NCBI RefSeq assembly: GCF_024509525.1
Contig: NZ_JAMWEM010000007.1
Span: forward strand, 49,461-113,460
Source: Streptococcus suis
Lineage (GTDB): Bacteria; Bacillota; Bacilli; Lactobacillales; Streptococcaceae
Length of the DNA: 64,000 nucleotides
Direction: 5' to 3'
This document shows, piece after piece, positions 19,589-28,359 of this stretch. The notes beneath the pieces were generated by a model, which was given only the letters and a program-made list of their open reading frames with translations, did not search any database and had not been told where the DNA came from. Numbering within the stretch: the stretch's first letter is position 1; every line of letters starts with the position of its first letter. Position numbers and translations under genes: made by a program.

Positions 19589-20096
19589 CGTCCAGTCCCT
19601 CTAGTAACTCCACATCTACACGATTGTTTTTAATGTCAACATTAAGAACAACTGGTGGAATGTACGGCAAGAGCAAGTCTTTCTTACCTTTTCGCTTGAC
19701 CACCCAGACATCATTGGCACCAGGTTGCAAGATTTCCTTAACCTGTCCAATCAGGTTGTCATTTTCATAGACATCCAGCCCGATAATCTCATGGTAGTAA
19801 AATTCACCTTCGTCCAAGTCAGACAGGTTTTCTTCTGCAATTTTCAGACTGAAACCCTTGTACTTTTCAATTTCATTGATATGGTACATGCCCTTGAATT
19901 TAATAATATCAAAGGTCTTAGCCTTGCGGTGATTGGCAATCTCCACTTCCATGACAAACTGGTCCTTATCATCAAAAAGAGCAAGTTTTGCTCCTTTTCT
20001 AAAGCGTTCTTCTGTAAAATCTGTCACAGACAGGACACGCATCTCTCCCTGCAAACCTTGGGTATTGACAATCTTACCGACGTTAAAATAATTCAT
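19578..20096 (-). CDS. rimM: 16S rRNA processing protein RimM
   Basis: 30S maturation factor of 172 aa with the N-terminal [15 protein letters not shown] barrel and the C-terminal PRC-barrel ([36 protein letters not shown]). Precedes and overlaps trmD. The usual partner rpsP is about 4.3 kb away here, separated by a repeat-rich region and the ABC exporter genes. Confidence 0.96.
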   Translation of the reverse strand: MNYFNVGKIVNTQGLQGEMRVLSVTDFTEERFRKGAKLALFDDKDQFVMEVEIANHRKAKTFDIIKFKGMYHINEIEKYKGFSLKIAEENLSDLDEGEFYYHEIIGLDVYENDNLIGQVKEILQPGANDVWVVKRKGKKDLLLPYIPPVVLNVDIKNNRVDVELLEGLDDEN

Positions 20097-20110
20097 ACAA
20101 ACTTCCTTTG

Positions 20111-20250
20111 ATACTCAATGAAAATCAATCTAGCCGATGATAGAACTCTGTTACTATCTTGTTTCAAGGTAACAAGCTTCTAAGCTCCACTGGAACTTAG
20201 AGCTCATCAAAGCGAGTTGACAACGGATAATGTTGATTTTCAAAGAGTAT
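20111..20250. mobile_element. RUP/MITE-like repeat element
   Basis: The ends are 18-base imperfect inverted repeats: ATACTCAATGAAAATCAA at 20111-20128 and TTGATTTTCAAAGAGTAT at 20233-20250 (16 of 18 match as reverse complements). The 140-bp interior has an imperfect hairpin around a TCCACTGGA core (20186-20194) and no open reading frame. Terminal ACTC with flanking TA resembles RUP elements mobilised by IS630-family transposases in pneumococcus; I infer a similar origin. Confidence 0.65.
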
Positions 20251-20307
20251 GAATTTCTATCTTTTCATTCTACCACGATAGAGCTGATTTCTCAAGTTGG
20301 AAATAGA

Positions 20308-20422
20308 GCGAACTTTGTTCGCGTCAGCCGTAGAGGCCAGATTTGGAGTGTAAAACACGAATTGCTGAGATTTGCTGTGCAAATCTTATCTCCAACCTTT
20401 AACAGTCCACTGGACTGTTAAA
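20308..20422. repeat. Cluster of three perfect short palindromes
   Basis: Three hairpins in 115 bases: GCGAAC-ttt-GTTCGC (20308-20322), AGATTTGC-tgt-GCAAATCT (20368-20386), and a 25-base palindrome at 20398-20422 with 12-bp arms around a TCCACTGGA core. No gene fits this interval. Confidence 0.7.
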
Positions 20423-20454
20423 GCCACTCAACCACTGCGTCAAGTTTAACTATC

Positions 20455-20495
20455 GAAAAAACTAAGGAGGCCAGGACTTTTGTCCCAGCCTCTTT
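20455..20495 (-). terminator. Terminator of the ABC exporter operon
   Basis: Minus-strand GAGGCTGGGAC-aaaa-GTCCTGGCCTC stem followed by TTAGTTTTTT, right after the exporter gene stop. Confidence 0.85.
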
Positions 20496-20497
20496 TG

Positions 20498-22267
20498 TTA
20501 TTTACTCTCACTAAATTGGCTTTGGTAGAGGTTGTAATAGAATCCTTTATCTGCCAGCAGGCTGTCATGGTTGCCTTGTTCGATGATTTGTCCGTCTTTG
20601 AGGACGAGAATCTTATCGGCTTCCTGAATAGTTGAGAGGCGGTGGGCAATGACAAAGCTGGTCCGTCCTTGCATGAGGCGTTTCATAGCCTTTTGAATCA
20701 AGAGTTCCAGACGGGTATCAACTGAAGACGTCGCCTCGTCCAGAATCAAGATTGCTGGATCAGCTAAGAGAGCACGAGCAATGGTCAAGAGCTGCTTCTG
20801 GCCTTGGGAGATATTGCTGGATTCCTGGTTCATCTCCATGCTGTAGCCACCTGGCAGGGTACGGATAAAGTGGTCAACGTTGGCGGCTTTTGCCGCCTCC
20901 ACAATCTCCTCATCCGTCGCATCCAGACGACCAAACCGCAAGTTTTCCTTAATAGTCCCTTCGTAGAGCCAAGCATCCTGTAAGACCATACCGAACTGGC
21001 GACGGTAGGACTGACGAGACAAGTCCCGAATATCCTGTCCATCCACCTTGATAGAGCCAGCATTGACATCGTAGAAACGCATGAGCAGGTTAATCAAGGT
21101 TGTCTTTCCTGCACCAGTCGGTCCTACAATGGCCACCATTTCACCTGGCTTAACTTCCAAGTTGAAGTTACGAATGAGGGGCTTGTCAGCTGCGTAGCCG
21201 AATTCAACATTCTCAAAGCTGACTTGTCCGGTCAGGGCTTGGTCCAGCTCACTCACATTGGCGGTGGACTCATCTAGCTCGTCTAGGACAGAGAAGATGC
21301 GTTCCAGGGAGGATTTGGCAGACTGCAACTGAGGTGCCAGCTGGGTCAGGGTTTGGACTGGCTGGGTAATCTGCCAGACGTATTGGACAAAAGCTTGCAT
21401 ATTACCGACAGTCAGTTGTCCAGCTAAAACCTTGAGACCAGACAAGAGGGCGATGACCACGTAGGTCAGGTTGGAAAAGCCTTGCACGACTGGCATGAGC
21501 AAGCCGGATACAAAACTAGCCTTGAAACCGACCTCCTGCAAGTCCTCGGTTATCTGGCGAAATTCCTGGGTGGATTGCTCCTCGCGTCCGTAGAGTTTGA
21601 GGACATTGAAACCTGTCAAATTTTCCTGCACAAAACCATTGAGGCGTCCGAGAGCATCAGCCTGTTGCTTGAAATAGGGCTGGGACTTGCCCATAATAAA
21701 CTTAGATGAAAAATAAGTCACAGGAACTAAAATCAAGACCACTACCGCCAGAGATGCGTTGAGGTAGAAGACCATGACCAAGGCCAAAGTCAATGTCAAA
21801 ACAGCATTGACAATCTGCAAGAAACTCTGTTGTAGGGCATTGGACACCGTCTCCACATCGCTGGTAAATCGACCTAGCAAATCACCGTACTGGTGCTTAT
21901 CAAAATAGGCAACTGGAATCCGATTGATTTTGGTCGACAGGTCATTGCGGAGCTGCTGAATGGCCGACTGCACACCCTTGGTCATAAAATAGTTGGAAAA
22001 ATAGGCACCTAGCTCGTAAAAAAGAGCACGCAGAGCGTAAATCGCAAGCATGGTAGCAATGTAGCTGGTATTGATCCCAGCACCTTCCACACCTTTTACC
22101 ATGTCCAGGAGATTGGCAGTCAACTCCGTGATAACCAATCCTAAGATAAAAGGTTCTAGAGCATTCATGACCGCACTCACAACCTTCATCAAGACCGCCA
22201 GATAAATGGAAGCCTGATAGTTTTTCAAGTAAAGCCAGATACGGCCAAATACATTCTGTTCTTTCAT
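20498..22267 (-). CDS. Heterodimeric multidrug ABC exporter, catalytic half (PatB/SatB-like)
   Basis: Half-size ABC exporter, 589 aa: six-helix transmembrane domain (about 1-320) followed by an ABC domain with Walker A GPTGAGKTT, signature variant NISQGQKQ, Walker B LILDEATSSVD with catalytic Glu, and switch VIAHRLSTI with His. The catalytic residues of this half are canonical while its signature is SQGQ rather than SGGQ, the pattern seen in heterodimeric exporters. It follows its partner by 9 bases. Homologues in streptococci (PatAB, SatAB) export fluoroquinolones; the exact orthology is not proven from this window. Confidence 0.9.
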   Translation of the reverse strand: MKEQNVFGRIWLYLKNYQASIYLAVLMKVVSAVMNALEPFILGLVITELTANLLDMVKGVEGAGINTSYIATMLAIYALRALFYELGAYFSNYFMTKGVQSAIQQLRNDLSTKINRIPVAYFDKHQYGDLLGRFTSDVETVSNALQQSFLQIVNAVLTLTLALVMVFYLNASLAVVVLILVPVTYFSSKFIMGKSQPYFKQQADALGRLNGFVQENLTGFNVLKLYGREEQSTQEFRQITEDLQEVGFKASFVSGLLMPVVQGFSNLTYVVIALLSGLKVLAGQLTVGNMQAFVQYVWQITQPVQTLTQLAPQLQSAKSSLERIFSVLDELDESTANVSELDQALTGQVSFENVEFGYAADKPLIRNFNLEVKPGEMVAIVGPTGAGKTTLINLLMRFYDVNAGSIKVDGQDIRDLSRQSYRRQFGMVLQDAWLYEGTIKENLRFGRLDATDEEIVEAAKAANVDHFIRTLPGGYSMEMNQESSNISQGQKQLLTIARALLADPAILILDEATSSVDTRLELLIQKAMKRLMQGRTSFVIAHRLSTIQEADKILVLKDGQIIEQGNHDSLLADKGFYYNLYQSQFSESK

Positions 22268-22276
22268 GACTTCCTC

Positions 22277-24019
22277 CTATTCTTCTGTTTCAGTCAAAGA
22301 CTGACGATTGAGCTGCGAATTGGCAATCTCACGGTAAATGTCATTGCTTTCCATGAGCTCGCTATGGGTACCACGACCGACAATCTCCCCTTCATTGAGC
22401 ACGATAATCTGGTCCGCATCCATAATGGTCCCGACCCGTTGAGCAACGATTAAGACCGTCGCATTTTCCGTCACTTCTTTCAAGCGAGCCCGCAAAATCG
22501 CATCCGTCTTATAGTCCAAGGCTGAGAAAGAGTCATCAAAGATATAGATATCTGGCTGCTTGACAATTGCACGCGCAATGGACAAACGTTGCTTTTGACC
22601 ACCCGAAAGGTTGCTTCCCCCCTCTGCCAAGTGAGTGTCAAACTGCTCTTCCTTGCTTTCGATAAAATCTCTGGCCTGGGCCACATCCGCCGCCTCGTGC
22701 AATTCCGCCAAACTCGCGTCTAGCTTCCCGTATTTGAGATTTTCCGCGATGGTTCCAGTAAATAGCAGAGCTTTCTGCGGAATAAAGCCAATCTTACTGC
22801 GGAGTGCCTTTAGATTGTAGCGTCTAACATCCACACCGTCCACCAAGATTCGACCCAGCGTCACATCGTAGAAACGCGGAATCAAATTGACCAAGGACGA
22901 CTTACCTGAACCCGTTGAACCGATAAAAGCAATGGTTTCACCCGGTTTGGCCTTAAAGGAAATATTGTGCAGCACAGGCGACTCAGTCTCACCAGGATAG
23001 GCAAAGGTCACATTGTCAAACTCCAAGTAACCATGAGTTTCTGTCTCTGTAATCCCATCCTCATTTTTTGAAATAGAAATGGGCATATCCAAAACTTCCT
23101 GAATCCGTCGGCTCGAAACCGCCATACGCGGATACATGGTAAAGAGGTTGGCAAAGAGCAAGAATGAAAAGAGAGCATGGAAACTATACTCTATAAAGGC
23201 CACCAAGTCCCCAATCTGCAAACTGCCCTCTGCCAAAGGAGCAAGGGCAAACCAGACAATTGCCACAATCATCGCAATGATAATCTGCACAAACAGTGGC
23301 TCAGTCAACCCCGTCAGGTTAAATAATCGTTTAGAAGTCTGTGTGTAGTCCTGATTGACCTCCTCAAACCGCTCCTCCTGAAACTCCTCACGAGCAAAGG
23401 CACGGATGACCCGCAAACCCATGAGATTTTCTCGCACATACTGGTTAATGGTATCCAGGCGTTTTTGCTGCTGCTCGGACAAGGGACGGGTCTTGATAGC
23501 TACATAGACAATGACCCACACCAAGAAAGGCATGGCTACTGCTACCGTCCAAGCCAGACCAGGACTGGTCAACAAAGTCATGATGACAGAGGCAATCATC
23601 ATCAAGGGCGTGATAATTCCCAATTTTAAGACCTGATCTGCAAACTGCATGAGTACAAAGGCATCGTTGGTCATCCGCGTCACCAAAGACGAAACGCCAA
23701 TCTGCTCATACTCATGGTGCGAATAATCCTGAATCTTCTCATAAAGGTCATTGCGAATGTCCTTGACAATGTTAGTGGTCAACTTACCTGCGGCATAAGC
23801 CAGAACAATTCGCCCCAAATTCCCTAATACAACGATTAATAGCATCATCAAAGCCCAGTAATAGAGCTGCCCTTGATCCTGCTTGGTAATCCCCTGGTCA
23901 ATCATACGAGCCAAAAAAGTCGGCAAGCCCAAGTTGACCACAACAAAACACAAAGCACCGACCAAATCCAAGAGTAACCATTTAGGATACTTCCTCAAAT
24001 AAGACCAAATTAAGTTCAT
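22277..24019 (-). CDS. Heterodimeric multidrug ABC exporter, degenerate-site half (PatA/SatA-like)
   Basis: Half-size ABC exporter, 580 aa, with six membrane helices (about 1-300) and an ABC domain. Walker A GSTGSGKSS and signature LSGGQKQR are canonical, but the Walker B end reads IFDDS (Asp496 in the catalytic Glu position) and the switch reads VAQRVGT (Gln527 in place of His). These changes mark the non-catalytic site of asymmetric exporters such as LmrCD or TM287/288. Paired with the next gene to form one pump. Confidence 0.92.
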   Translation of the reverse strand: MNLIWSYLRKYPKWLLLDLVGALCFVVVNLGLPTFLARMIDQGITKQDQGQLYYWALMMLLIVVLGNLGRIVLAYAAGKLTTNIVKDIRNDLYEKIQDYSHHEYEQIGVSSLVTRMTNDAFVLMQFADQVLKLGIITPLMMIASVIMTLLTSPGLAWTVAVAMPFLVWVIVYVAIKTRPLSEQQQKRLDTINQYVRENLMGLRVIRAFAREEFQEERFEEVNQDYTQTSKRLFNLTGLTEPLFVQIIIAMIVAIVWFALAPLAEGSLQIGDLVAFIEYSFHALFSFLLFANLFTMYPRMAVSSRRIQEVLDMPISISKNEDGITETETHGYLEFDNVTFAYPGETESPVLHNISFKAKPGETIAFIGSTGSGKSSLVNLIPRFYDVTLGRILVDGVDVRRYNLKALRSKIGFIPQKALLFTGTIAENLKYGKLDASLAELHEAADVAQARDFIESKEEQFDTHLAEGGSNLSGGQKQRLSIARAIVKQPDIYIFDDSFSALDYKTDAILRARLKEVTENATVLIVAQRVGTIMDADQIIVLNEGEIVGRGTHSELMESNDIYREIANSQLNRQSLTETEE

Positions 24020-24060
24020 TTCTCTCCCCTTTCATGTTCTGTAATAGTCTTTCAGTTTGC

Positions 24061-24128
24061 TTTTAGTACCAGGCAACGAGCTGCAGGCAGTACTGGAGTA
24101 CGGCAAAGCGAGTTAACGCAGTAATAAA
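24061..24128. repeat. Short repeat resembling the 20.2-kb element end
   Basis: Contains CAGTACTGGAGTACGGCAAA followed by GCGAGTTAACGC. The CAAAGCGAGTT core also occurs at about 20208-20219 within the RUP/MITE-like element. No coding capacity. Probably a decayed copy of a dispersed repeat. Confidence 0.4.
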
Positions 24129-24147
24129 AGATAAACTGAATGACGAT

Positions 24148-24173
24148 AAAAAGCCACCAGAGTGGTGACTTAT
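24148..24173 (-). terminator. Terminator of the rpsP-khpA operon
   Basis: Minus-strand GTCACCA-ctc-TGGTGGC stem followed by TTTTT, immediately after khpA. Confidence 0.85.
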
Positions 24174-24415
24174 CATTCTTTCTCGTCTATCACAAGACGG
24201 ACTTTTTTATCACTTGTTGGAACAGAATATACGATTGTTCTGATTGCCGAAATTGTGCGACCTTTCTTACCAATCACACGGCCAATATCAGACTGATCCA
24301 AGTCCAAGTGATATTCCAAAAATTCAGGTGTGTCAACGATTTTTATCGTCAAGCTATCAGGCTGTGAAATCAAGGGTTTCACAATTGCAATAATCAGATT
24401 TTCAATCATGTCCAT
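24173..24415 (-). CDS. khpA: KH-domain RNA-binding protein KhpA
   Basis: 80 aa type II KH protein with the GxxG loop in [12 protein letters not shown] (about residues 46-57). KhpA forms a complex with KhpB/EloR (Jag) that binds RNA and affects cell elongation and division in streptococci. It follows rpsP by 21 bases. The start [20 protein letters not shown] matches streptococcal KhpA. Confidence 0.93.
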   Translation of the reverse strand: MDMIENLIIAIVKPLISQPDSLTIKIVDTPEFLEYHLDLDQSDIGRVIGKKGRTISAIRTIVYSVPTSDKKVRLVIDEKE

Positions 24416-24436
24416 AAGTGTTCTCGCTTAACTGTC

Positions 24437-24709
24437 TTATTTAGAGAATTTTGATTCGTGGAATTTCTTCATCACGCCAGCTTGTGAAAGAAGGCTACGA
24501 ACTGTATCAGAAGGTTGTGCACCTTTCGCCAACCAGTCAAGTACACGCTCTTCTTTAAGAGTTACTTGGTTTTCAGCTACAAGTGGGTTGTAAGTACCAA
24601 CTGTTTCGATGAAACGACCGTCACGTGGTGCACGTGAATCAGCTACGTTAATACGGTAGAAAGGTTTTTTCTTAGAACCCATACGAGTCAAACGGATTTT
24701 TACTGCCAT
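24437..24709 (-). CDS. rpsP: 30S ribosomal protein S16
   Basis: 90 aa, starting [20 protein letters not shown] with the complete S16 fold ([15 protein letters not shown]). Structural small-subunit protein. Precedes khpA in a two-gene operon with its own promoter. Confidence 0.98.
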   Translation of the reverse strand: MAVKIRLTRMGSKKKPFYRINVADSRAPRDGRFIETVGTYNPLVAENQVTLKEERVLDWLAKGAQPSDTVRSLLSQAGVMKKFHESKFSK

Positions 24710-24777
24710 TTTTTATTTCTCTTTTCTTTATGTTTTTTCTTTTTGGTGAAATAGCAGAGCTATTTAGCACAGTATTC

Positions 24778-24805
24778 ATTATACCACACTATTTCCCCCT
24801 GTCAA
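24778..24805 (-). promoter_or_regulatory. Promoter of rpsP-khpA, -35 within an inverted repeat
   Basis: Minus strand TTGACA (24800-24805), 16-base spacer, TATAAT (24778-24783). The -35 lies in the left arm of CTGTCAAG-aaaaaaa-CTTGACAG (24799-24821), an 8-bp inverted repeat that could be a terminator of the upstream gene or an operator. The transcribed leader contains a small AAATAGC/GCTATTT hairpin. Confidence 0.75.
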
Positions 24806-24850
24806 GAAAAAAACTTGACAGAATGATTTTTTCCTTTTTTTACCAACCCA

Positions 24851-25126
24851 CTACCGCTTAATCAGCTTTCGATAAAGAGTTCTCAATACTAAAAATACGT
24901 GTCCTAAAAAATAAATCAGAAAAAGGACAGAACCAAGATAAAAACAGCAGAGAAGAAACAAGGGATTAAAGATAAGAGGCTGTACTACGAGAACTAGAAC
25001 AATTACAAGAATCCACCGCATTCCCCATGACATCTTTCTTTTTATGATCCATTCCATAAAGTCTTCCCTCGGGTGACTTCTGATTTCAAGGTATTCCTGT
25101 TTTATCGCTTGATAATACTTCTTCAC
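24851..25126 (-). CDS. Small membrane protein, paralogue of the 42.8-kb gene
   Basis: 91 aa with a basic N-terminus containing EDFMEWIIKRKMSWGMRWI (about residues 20-38) and two hydrophobic segments (about 37-55 and 57-80). The same motif, with few changes, occurs in the protein at 42807-43061, so the two are paralogues. Function unknown to me. It follows pcp by 26 bases, probably on the same transcript. Confidence 0.75.
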   Translation of the reverse strand: MKKYYQAIKQEYLEIRSHPREDFMEWIIKRKMSWGMRWILVIVLVLVVQPLIFNPLFLLCCFYLGSVLFLIYFLGHVFLVLRTLYRKLIKR

Positions 25127-25152
25127 TTTATCCCCTCCTACTCGTCAGAACA

Positions 25153-25800
25153 TCAATGCGTAGCTCCTCCGACGGTCTTGACATCTTCCTTATCTGCGTA
25201 TTCTACAATGGCAGAAATAGCAGCTTCGAGACCTTTCACGATTGTTTCCAAGGCCATAGAAGGTTGATTTGGCTTTTGTACTACTTGTTCAGGCAAGAAA
25301 GGAATATGCATGAAACCAGCTTTGGTTTGAGGAAATTTTTTATCTGCTAGATACAAGGCCTGATACATAAGATGATTGCAAACAAAGGTCCCCGCGGTGT
25401 TGGAAACAGAAGCTGGAATCATTTGTTGGCGAATAGCTTCAACCATAGCCTTGATTGGGAGGGTTGAAAAATAGGCTGGCGGCCCATCCTCACGAATGAC
25501 GGCATCAATCGGCTGCTGACCTTCATTGTCCGCAATCCGAGCGTCGTCTTGATTAATAGCCACTCGCTCAGGAGTCAACTCAAAGCGACCGCCTGCCTGT
25601 CCGATACACAAGACAACATCTGGTTGGTGCTGATCCATAGCCGCTTCCAGCACAGCTGCTGAACGATGGAATACTGTTGGGACTTCCAGGGTAATGATGG
25701 AGGCACCGGCTATTTCATTTGGAAGTCGTTTTACTGCCTCTAGAGCAGGATTGATACTTTCTCCGCCAAACGGATCAAAACCTGTTACGAGAATTTTCAT
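25153..25800 (-). CDS. pcp: Pyrrolidone-carboxylate (pyroglutamyl) peptidase
   Basis: Cysteine peptidase C15 removing N-terminal pyroglutamate from peptides, 215 aa. [13 protein letters not shown] at the N-terminus, catalytic Glu in LTPERVAIN, catalytic Cys in [13 protein letters not shown] and His in [11 protein letters not shown] are all present. Follows DUF969-DUF979 genes by 19 bases, suggesting its product or substrate is linked to that putative transporter. Confidence 0.96.
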   Translation of the reverse strand: MKILVTGFDPFGGESINPALEAVKRLPNEIAGASIITLEVPTVFHRSAAVLEAAMDQHQPDVVLCIGQAGGRFELTPERVAINQDDARIADNEGQQPIDAVIREDGPPAYFSTLPIKAMVEAIRQQMIPASVSNTAGTFVCNHLMYQALYLADKKFPQTKAGFMHIPFLPEQVVQKPNQPSMALETIVKGLEAAISAIVEYADKEDVKTVGGATH

Positions 25801-25819
25801 AAAATCCTTTCCCCCATAA

Positions 25820-26743
25820 TTAGAATGCTAAAAAGTACATCAAAGCGATGTGAACAAGTATCATGGTGAGCGCTACGGGAGCTTGAGCCTTAATAACCCC
25901 GTTTGGATCCTTCATTTCCAAGAGCGCAGCTGGTAGCGCATTAAAGTTTGCAGCCATAGGCGTTAACAAGGTACCACAGTAACCTGCAGTCATAGCAAAA
26001 GCTCCCGCGATAATCGGATCAGCTCCCAAGGAAAATACGAATGGCATCCCAATTCCTGCAGTAATCAAAGTAAAGGCTGCAAATGCATTTCCCATTATCA
26101 TGGTGAAAATAACCATACCTAAAACGTAAGCAACTACTCCGAAGAAACGACTACCATCTGGTACTAAGCCGCTGATAAGATTGGCAACGACATCTCCAAC
26201 CCCAGCAAGTGTAAAGATAGCTCCTAGAGCAGCCAACAATTGCGGCAAAATGCTGCTTGTAGACGTCAGTTGGACCATTCGGTTATTTTCAACCAAGAGT
26301 TCCTTTGGATGAGCCCGTGTAATGACAAGAGCCAGAATAGTTCCAGTTGCTGCAGCCACAACCAAGGCAATACGACTGAGTTCTGGAAATAATTGTGCCA
26401 CCAAAAAGGCTACAACAGCCAAAGCAATAACTGGTAGGAAGATCGAAAAACCTAATTTACTAGCTGATTTTTCAGTAGCTGCTTCATCCAAGGGTTCCAA
26501 GGTACCAATCTTCACCTGCTTGAATAAGGTCAACATGGCAAGCACAACTACTAAAATACCTGTTACTACTGGTGGAAGGTAAGTGCCAGCCAAAAAGATT
26601 ACTCCGAGTATCCCCCAAAACAAACCTGTTCCATATCGACTGTTATTGACTTTGTCTAAGAAAGAACGATATGCAGTATGGCAGAATTGTAAGCCAATCA
26701 CTACATAGGCAATTTCTAAAATTGTAGTTACTAGTGTTTCCAT
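25820..26743 (-). CDS. DUF979 family membrane protein (permease-like)
   Basis: 307 aa, about eight to nine hydrophobic helices, with conserved-looking [34 protein letters not shown] near the C-terminus. DUF979 and DUF969 proteins occur as pairs and look like halves of a carboxylate-type permease. Its place between DUF969 and pcp suggests uptake or release of pyroglutamate or pyroglutamyl peptides, but this is inference. Confidence 0.85.
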   Translation of the reverse strand: METLVTTILEIAYVVIGLQFCHTAYRSFLDKVNNSRYGTGLFWGILGVIFLAGTYLPPVVTGILVVVLAMLTLFKQVKIGTLEPLDEAATEKSASKLGFSIFLPVIALAVVAFLVAQLFPELSRIALVVAAATGTILALVITRAHPKELLVENNRMVQLTSTSSILPQLLAALGAIFTLAGVGDVVANLISGLVPDGSRFFGVVAYVLGMVIFTMIMGNAFAAFTLITAGIGMPFVFSLGADPIIAGAFAMTAGYCGTLLTPMAANFNALPAALLEMKDPNGVIKAQAPVALTMILVHIALMYFLAF

Positions 26744-26755
26744 ATCATCTTCTCC

Positions 26756-27427
26756 TTACTTCTTCTCTTTTTTGCCTAGCGAACAATCTAGTAGGAAGTT
26801 ATAGATGATAACAACTACTAACGCTGCACCAGAGATAATCAAGCCAGCCATAGCAATTCCAGCATAATTATCTTTATATCCGAGTGACAGTAAAGTCCCA
26901 CCAATCAAAAGAACTCCAGCTGAACCAGCAAAAGTATTTTGTCCGAAGAAATTACCAAAGTTTTCACTAGCTGCTGCTCGACCCTTGATTTTTTCAACTT
27001 CTGCTTCTGTCAATTCCCCATTTCTGGCTTGGGCAGCCGCCTGTCCCATAGGCTCCACCAAAGGACGAACAAATTGAGGATGTCCTCCCAAACGGATTGA
27101 AAAGAAACCACAGATAAGACGAAGTAGGATGTAAACACTATAAAAGGTTCCCACCGTTAATGATTTGATAGACTGAATGAACTGAACAGACCGGTGACGT
27201 AGGCCATATTTTTCTGAAAGACCAACTAAAGGGAGGGTAAGAACAAAGAGAGTCACCAATCGTTGACTTGTAAAAGTCTCACCTAGAACTGTCAAAAATT
27301 CTGTGATTGACATCCCAGAAACCAGAGCCGTTACAAATCCGGCAATAACAACTGTAGCAATGGCATCAAACTTGAAGACGAATCCTAAGACAATGATAAC
27401 AATACCAATCAATTTTATCCATTCCAT
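26756..27427 (-). CDS. DUF969 family membrane protein (permease-like)
   Basis: 223 aa with about five membrane segments and the motif RLGGHPQFVRPLVEPMGQAAA typical of DUF969. It is first in an operon with DUF979 and pcp, 12 bases ahead of DUF979. A consensus-type promoter lies upstream. Specific substrate unknown. Confidence 0.85.
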   Translation of the reverse strand: MEWIKLIGIVIIVLGFVFKFDAIATVVIAGFVTALVSGMSITEFLTVLGETFTSQRLVTLFVLTLPLVGLSEKYGLRHRSVQFIQSIKSLTVGTFYSVYILLRLICGFFSIRLGGHPQFVRPLVEPMGQAAAQARNGELTEAEVEKIKGRAAASENFGNFFGQNTFAGSAGVLLIGGTLLSLGYKDNYAGIAMAGLIISGAALVVVIIYNFLLDCSLGKKEKK

Positions 27428-27460
27428 AATGAATCTCCTTTTTATATATTGATAGAGATT

Positions 27461-27489
27461 ATTATACAGAATTTTCTGATTTTATACAA
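27461..27489 (-). promoter_or_regulatory. Promoter of the DUF969-DUF979-pcp operon
   Basis: Minus strand TTGTAT (27484-27489), 17 bases, TATAAT (27461-27466), about 34 bases ahead of the DUF969 ATG. Confidence 0.7.
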
Positions 27490-27490
27490 A

Positions 27491-28261
27491 CTATTTTGAG
27501 ATTTCACTTTTTGCTAGAATCATCTGACCATAATGAAATTTCTGATTGGGACGGACCTGCCGTAGAAAGCCCAGTTCTTCAAAGATAGAATCACGAAAAT
27601 GTGCCTTGAGGATAATCTTCTCTTTAGCCACTCGCTTGGCTTCTACTACCACTTCCTCAGTCAATCTAGCTGGATTGGCCAAGGCTTCAAGCCCCGCCAG
27701 ATTCAGTGATTCCTTGATGTCTTCTGAAAACATAGGGTCAAAATAAATTACATCAACTGATTTGCTGGGCTGAGTTTTCAGATAAGTCAAGCTATCTGCA
27801 CAGACTGTCTGTATAGACCGCATGGCTTGATTAAGCAGGGCATTTCCTGTGTCGCCGGTTTGCAGACCATGGCTAACGATAAAGTGGGGCCAGAATGACG
27901 ATTCAAGGGCAGTGACCTTATGACCTCCGCTGGCTAAGACCAGACTGTCTGAAGCCAAGCCCATGGTGCAATCCAAGACCGTCTTAGGCGGCTCTCCAAC
28001 CATTTCTAGTAGCGGATCTCGGCCTGATTTGATACGAAGCATGGCAGTATCAGGGTGGAAAAAGAGCCGTTGCCCATTTTTCTGTTCCAAAATCAGCCGG
28101 TCTTGATAAACAACCAGGACTGCGTCAGCCTCTGTCAAGAATGACCGGACAGACTTCTTGCCTCTCTCTAAATAAACTAATCCAAACTTCCTTGCTATTT
28201 CTTGTGCTTGTAGAACCACATTCGGGTTCATCCCTAAACTTGTCGTTACAATGGGTTTCAT
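27491..28261 (-). CDS. Class I SAM-dependent methyltransferase (RsmJ-like), possibly leaderless
   Basis: 256 aa from the ATG at 28259-28261. A SAM-binding region VLDCTMGLASDSLVLASGGHKVTALESS lies near residues 89-116 and a catalytic-type DVIYFDPMF near 160-168, as in the RsmJ/YpiP-type group. An upstream in-frame codon exists at 28309 but sits ahead of the promoter. No ribosome site is seen before the chosen ATG: TATAAT of an extended -10 ends 6 bases before it, so the mRNA would start at or near the A of the ATG. Confidence 0.8.
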   Translation of the reverse strand: MKPIVTTSLGMNPNVVLQAQEIARKFGLVYLERGKKSVRSFLTEADAVLVVYQDRLILEQKNGQRLFFHPDTAMLRIKSGRDPLLEMVGEPPKTVLDCTMGLASDSLVLASGGHKVTALESSFWPHFIVSHGLQTGDTGNALLNQAMRSIQTVCADSLTYLKTQPSKSVDVIYFDPMFSEDIKESLNLAGLEALANPARLTEEVVVEAKRVAKEKIILKAHFRDSIFEELGFLRQVRPNQKFHYGQMILAKSEISK

Positions 28262-28267
28262 AGCTAG

Positions 28268-28276
28268 ATTATAGCA
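28268..28276 (-). promoter_or_regulatory. Extended -10 promoter (TGCTATAAT) directly before the methyltransferase start
   Basis: The minus strand reads TGC TATAAT with six bases between the hexamer and the ATG, which fits initiation at the start codon. Confidence 0.65.
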
Positions 28277-28324
28277 TAATTTCCAGTCATCGTCTTTGCC
28301 ATTCACCAACTCATCATTATTTTG

Positions 28325-28333
28325 TGCTATACT
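28325..28333 (+). promoter_or_regulatory. Extended -10 promoter (TGCTATACT) of the HAD phosphatase gene
   Basis: TGC plus TATACT ends 26 bases before the ATG, with AAGGAGG at 28348-28354 as ribosome site. It diverges from the methyltransferase promoter about 50 bases away. Confidence 0.65.
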
Positions 28334-28359
28334 ATTCTTAATGAGACAAGGAGGTTTTT

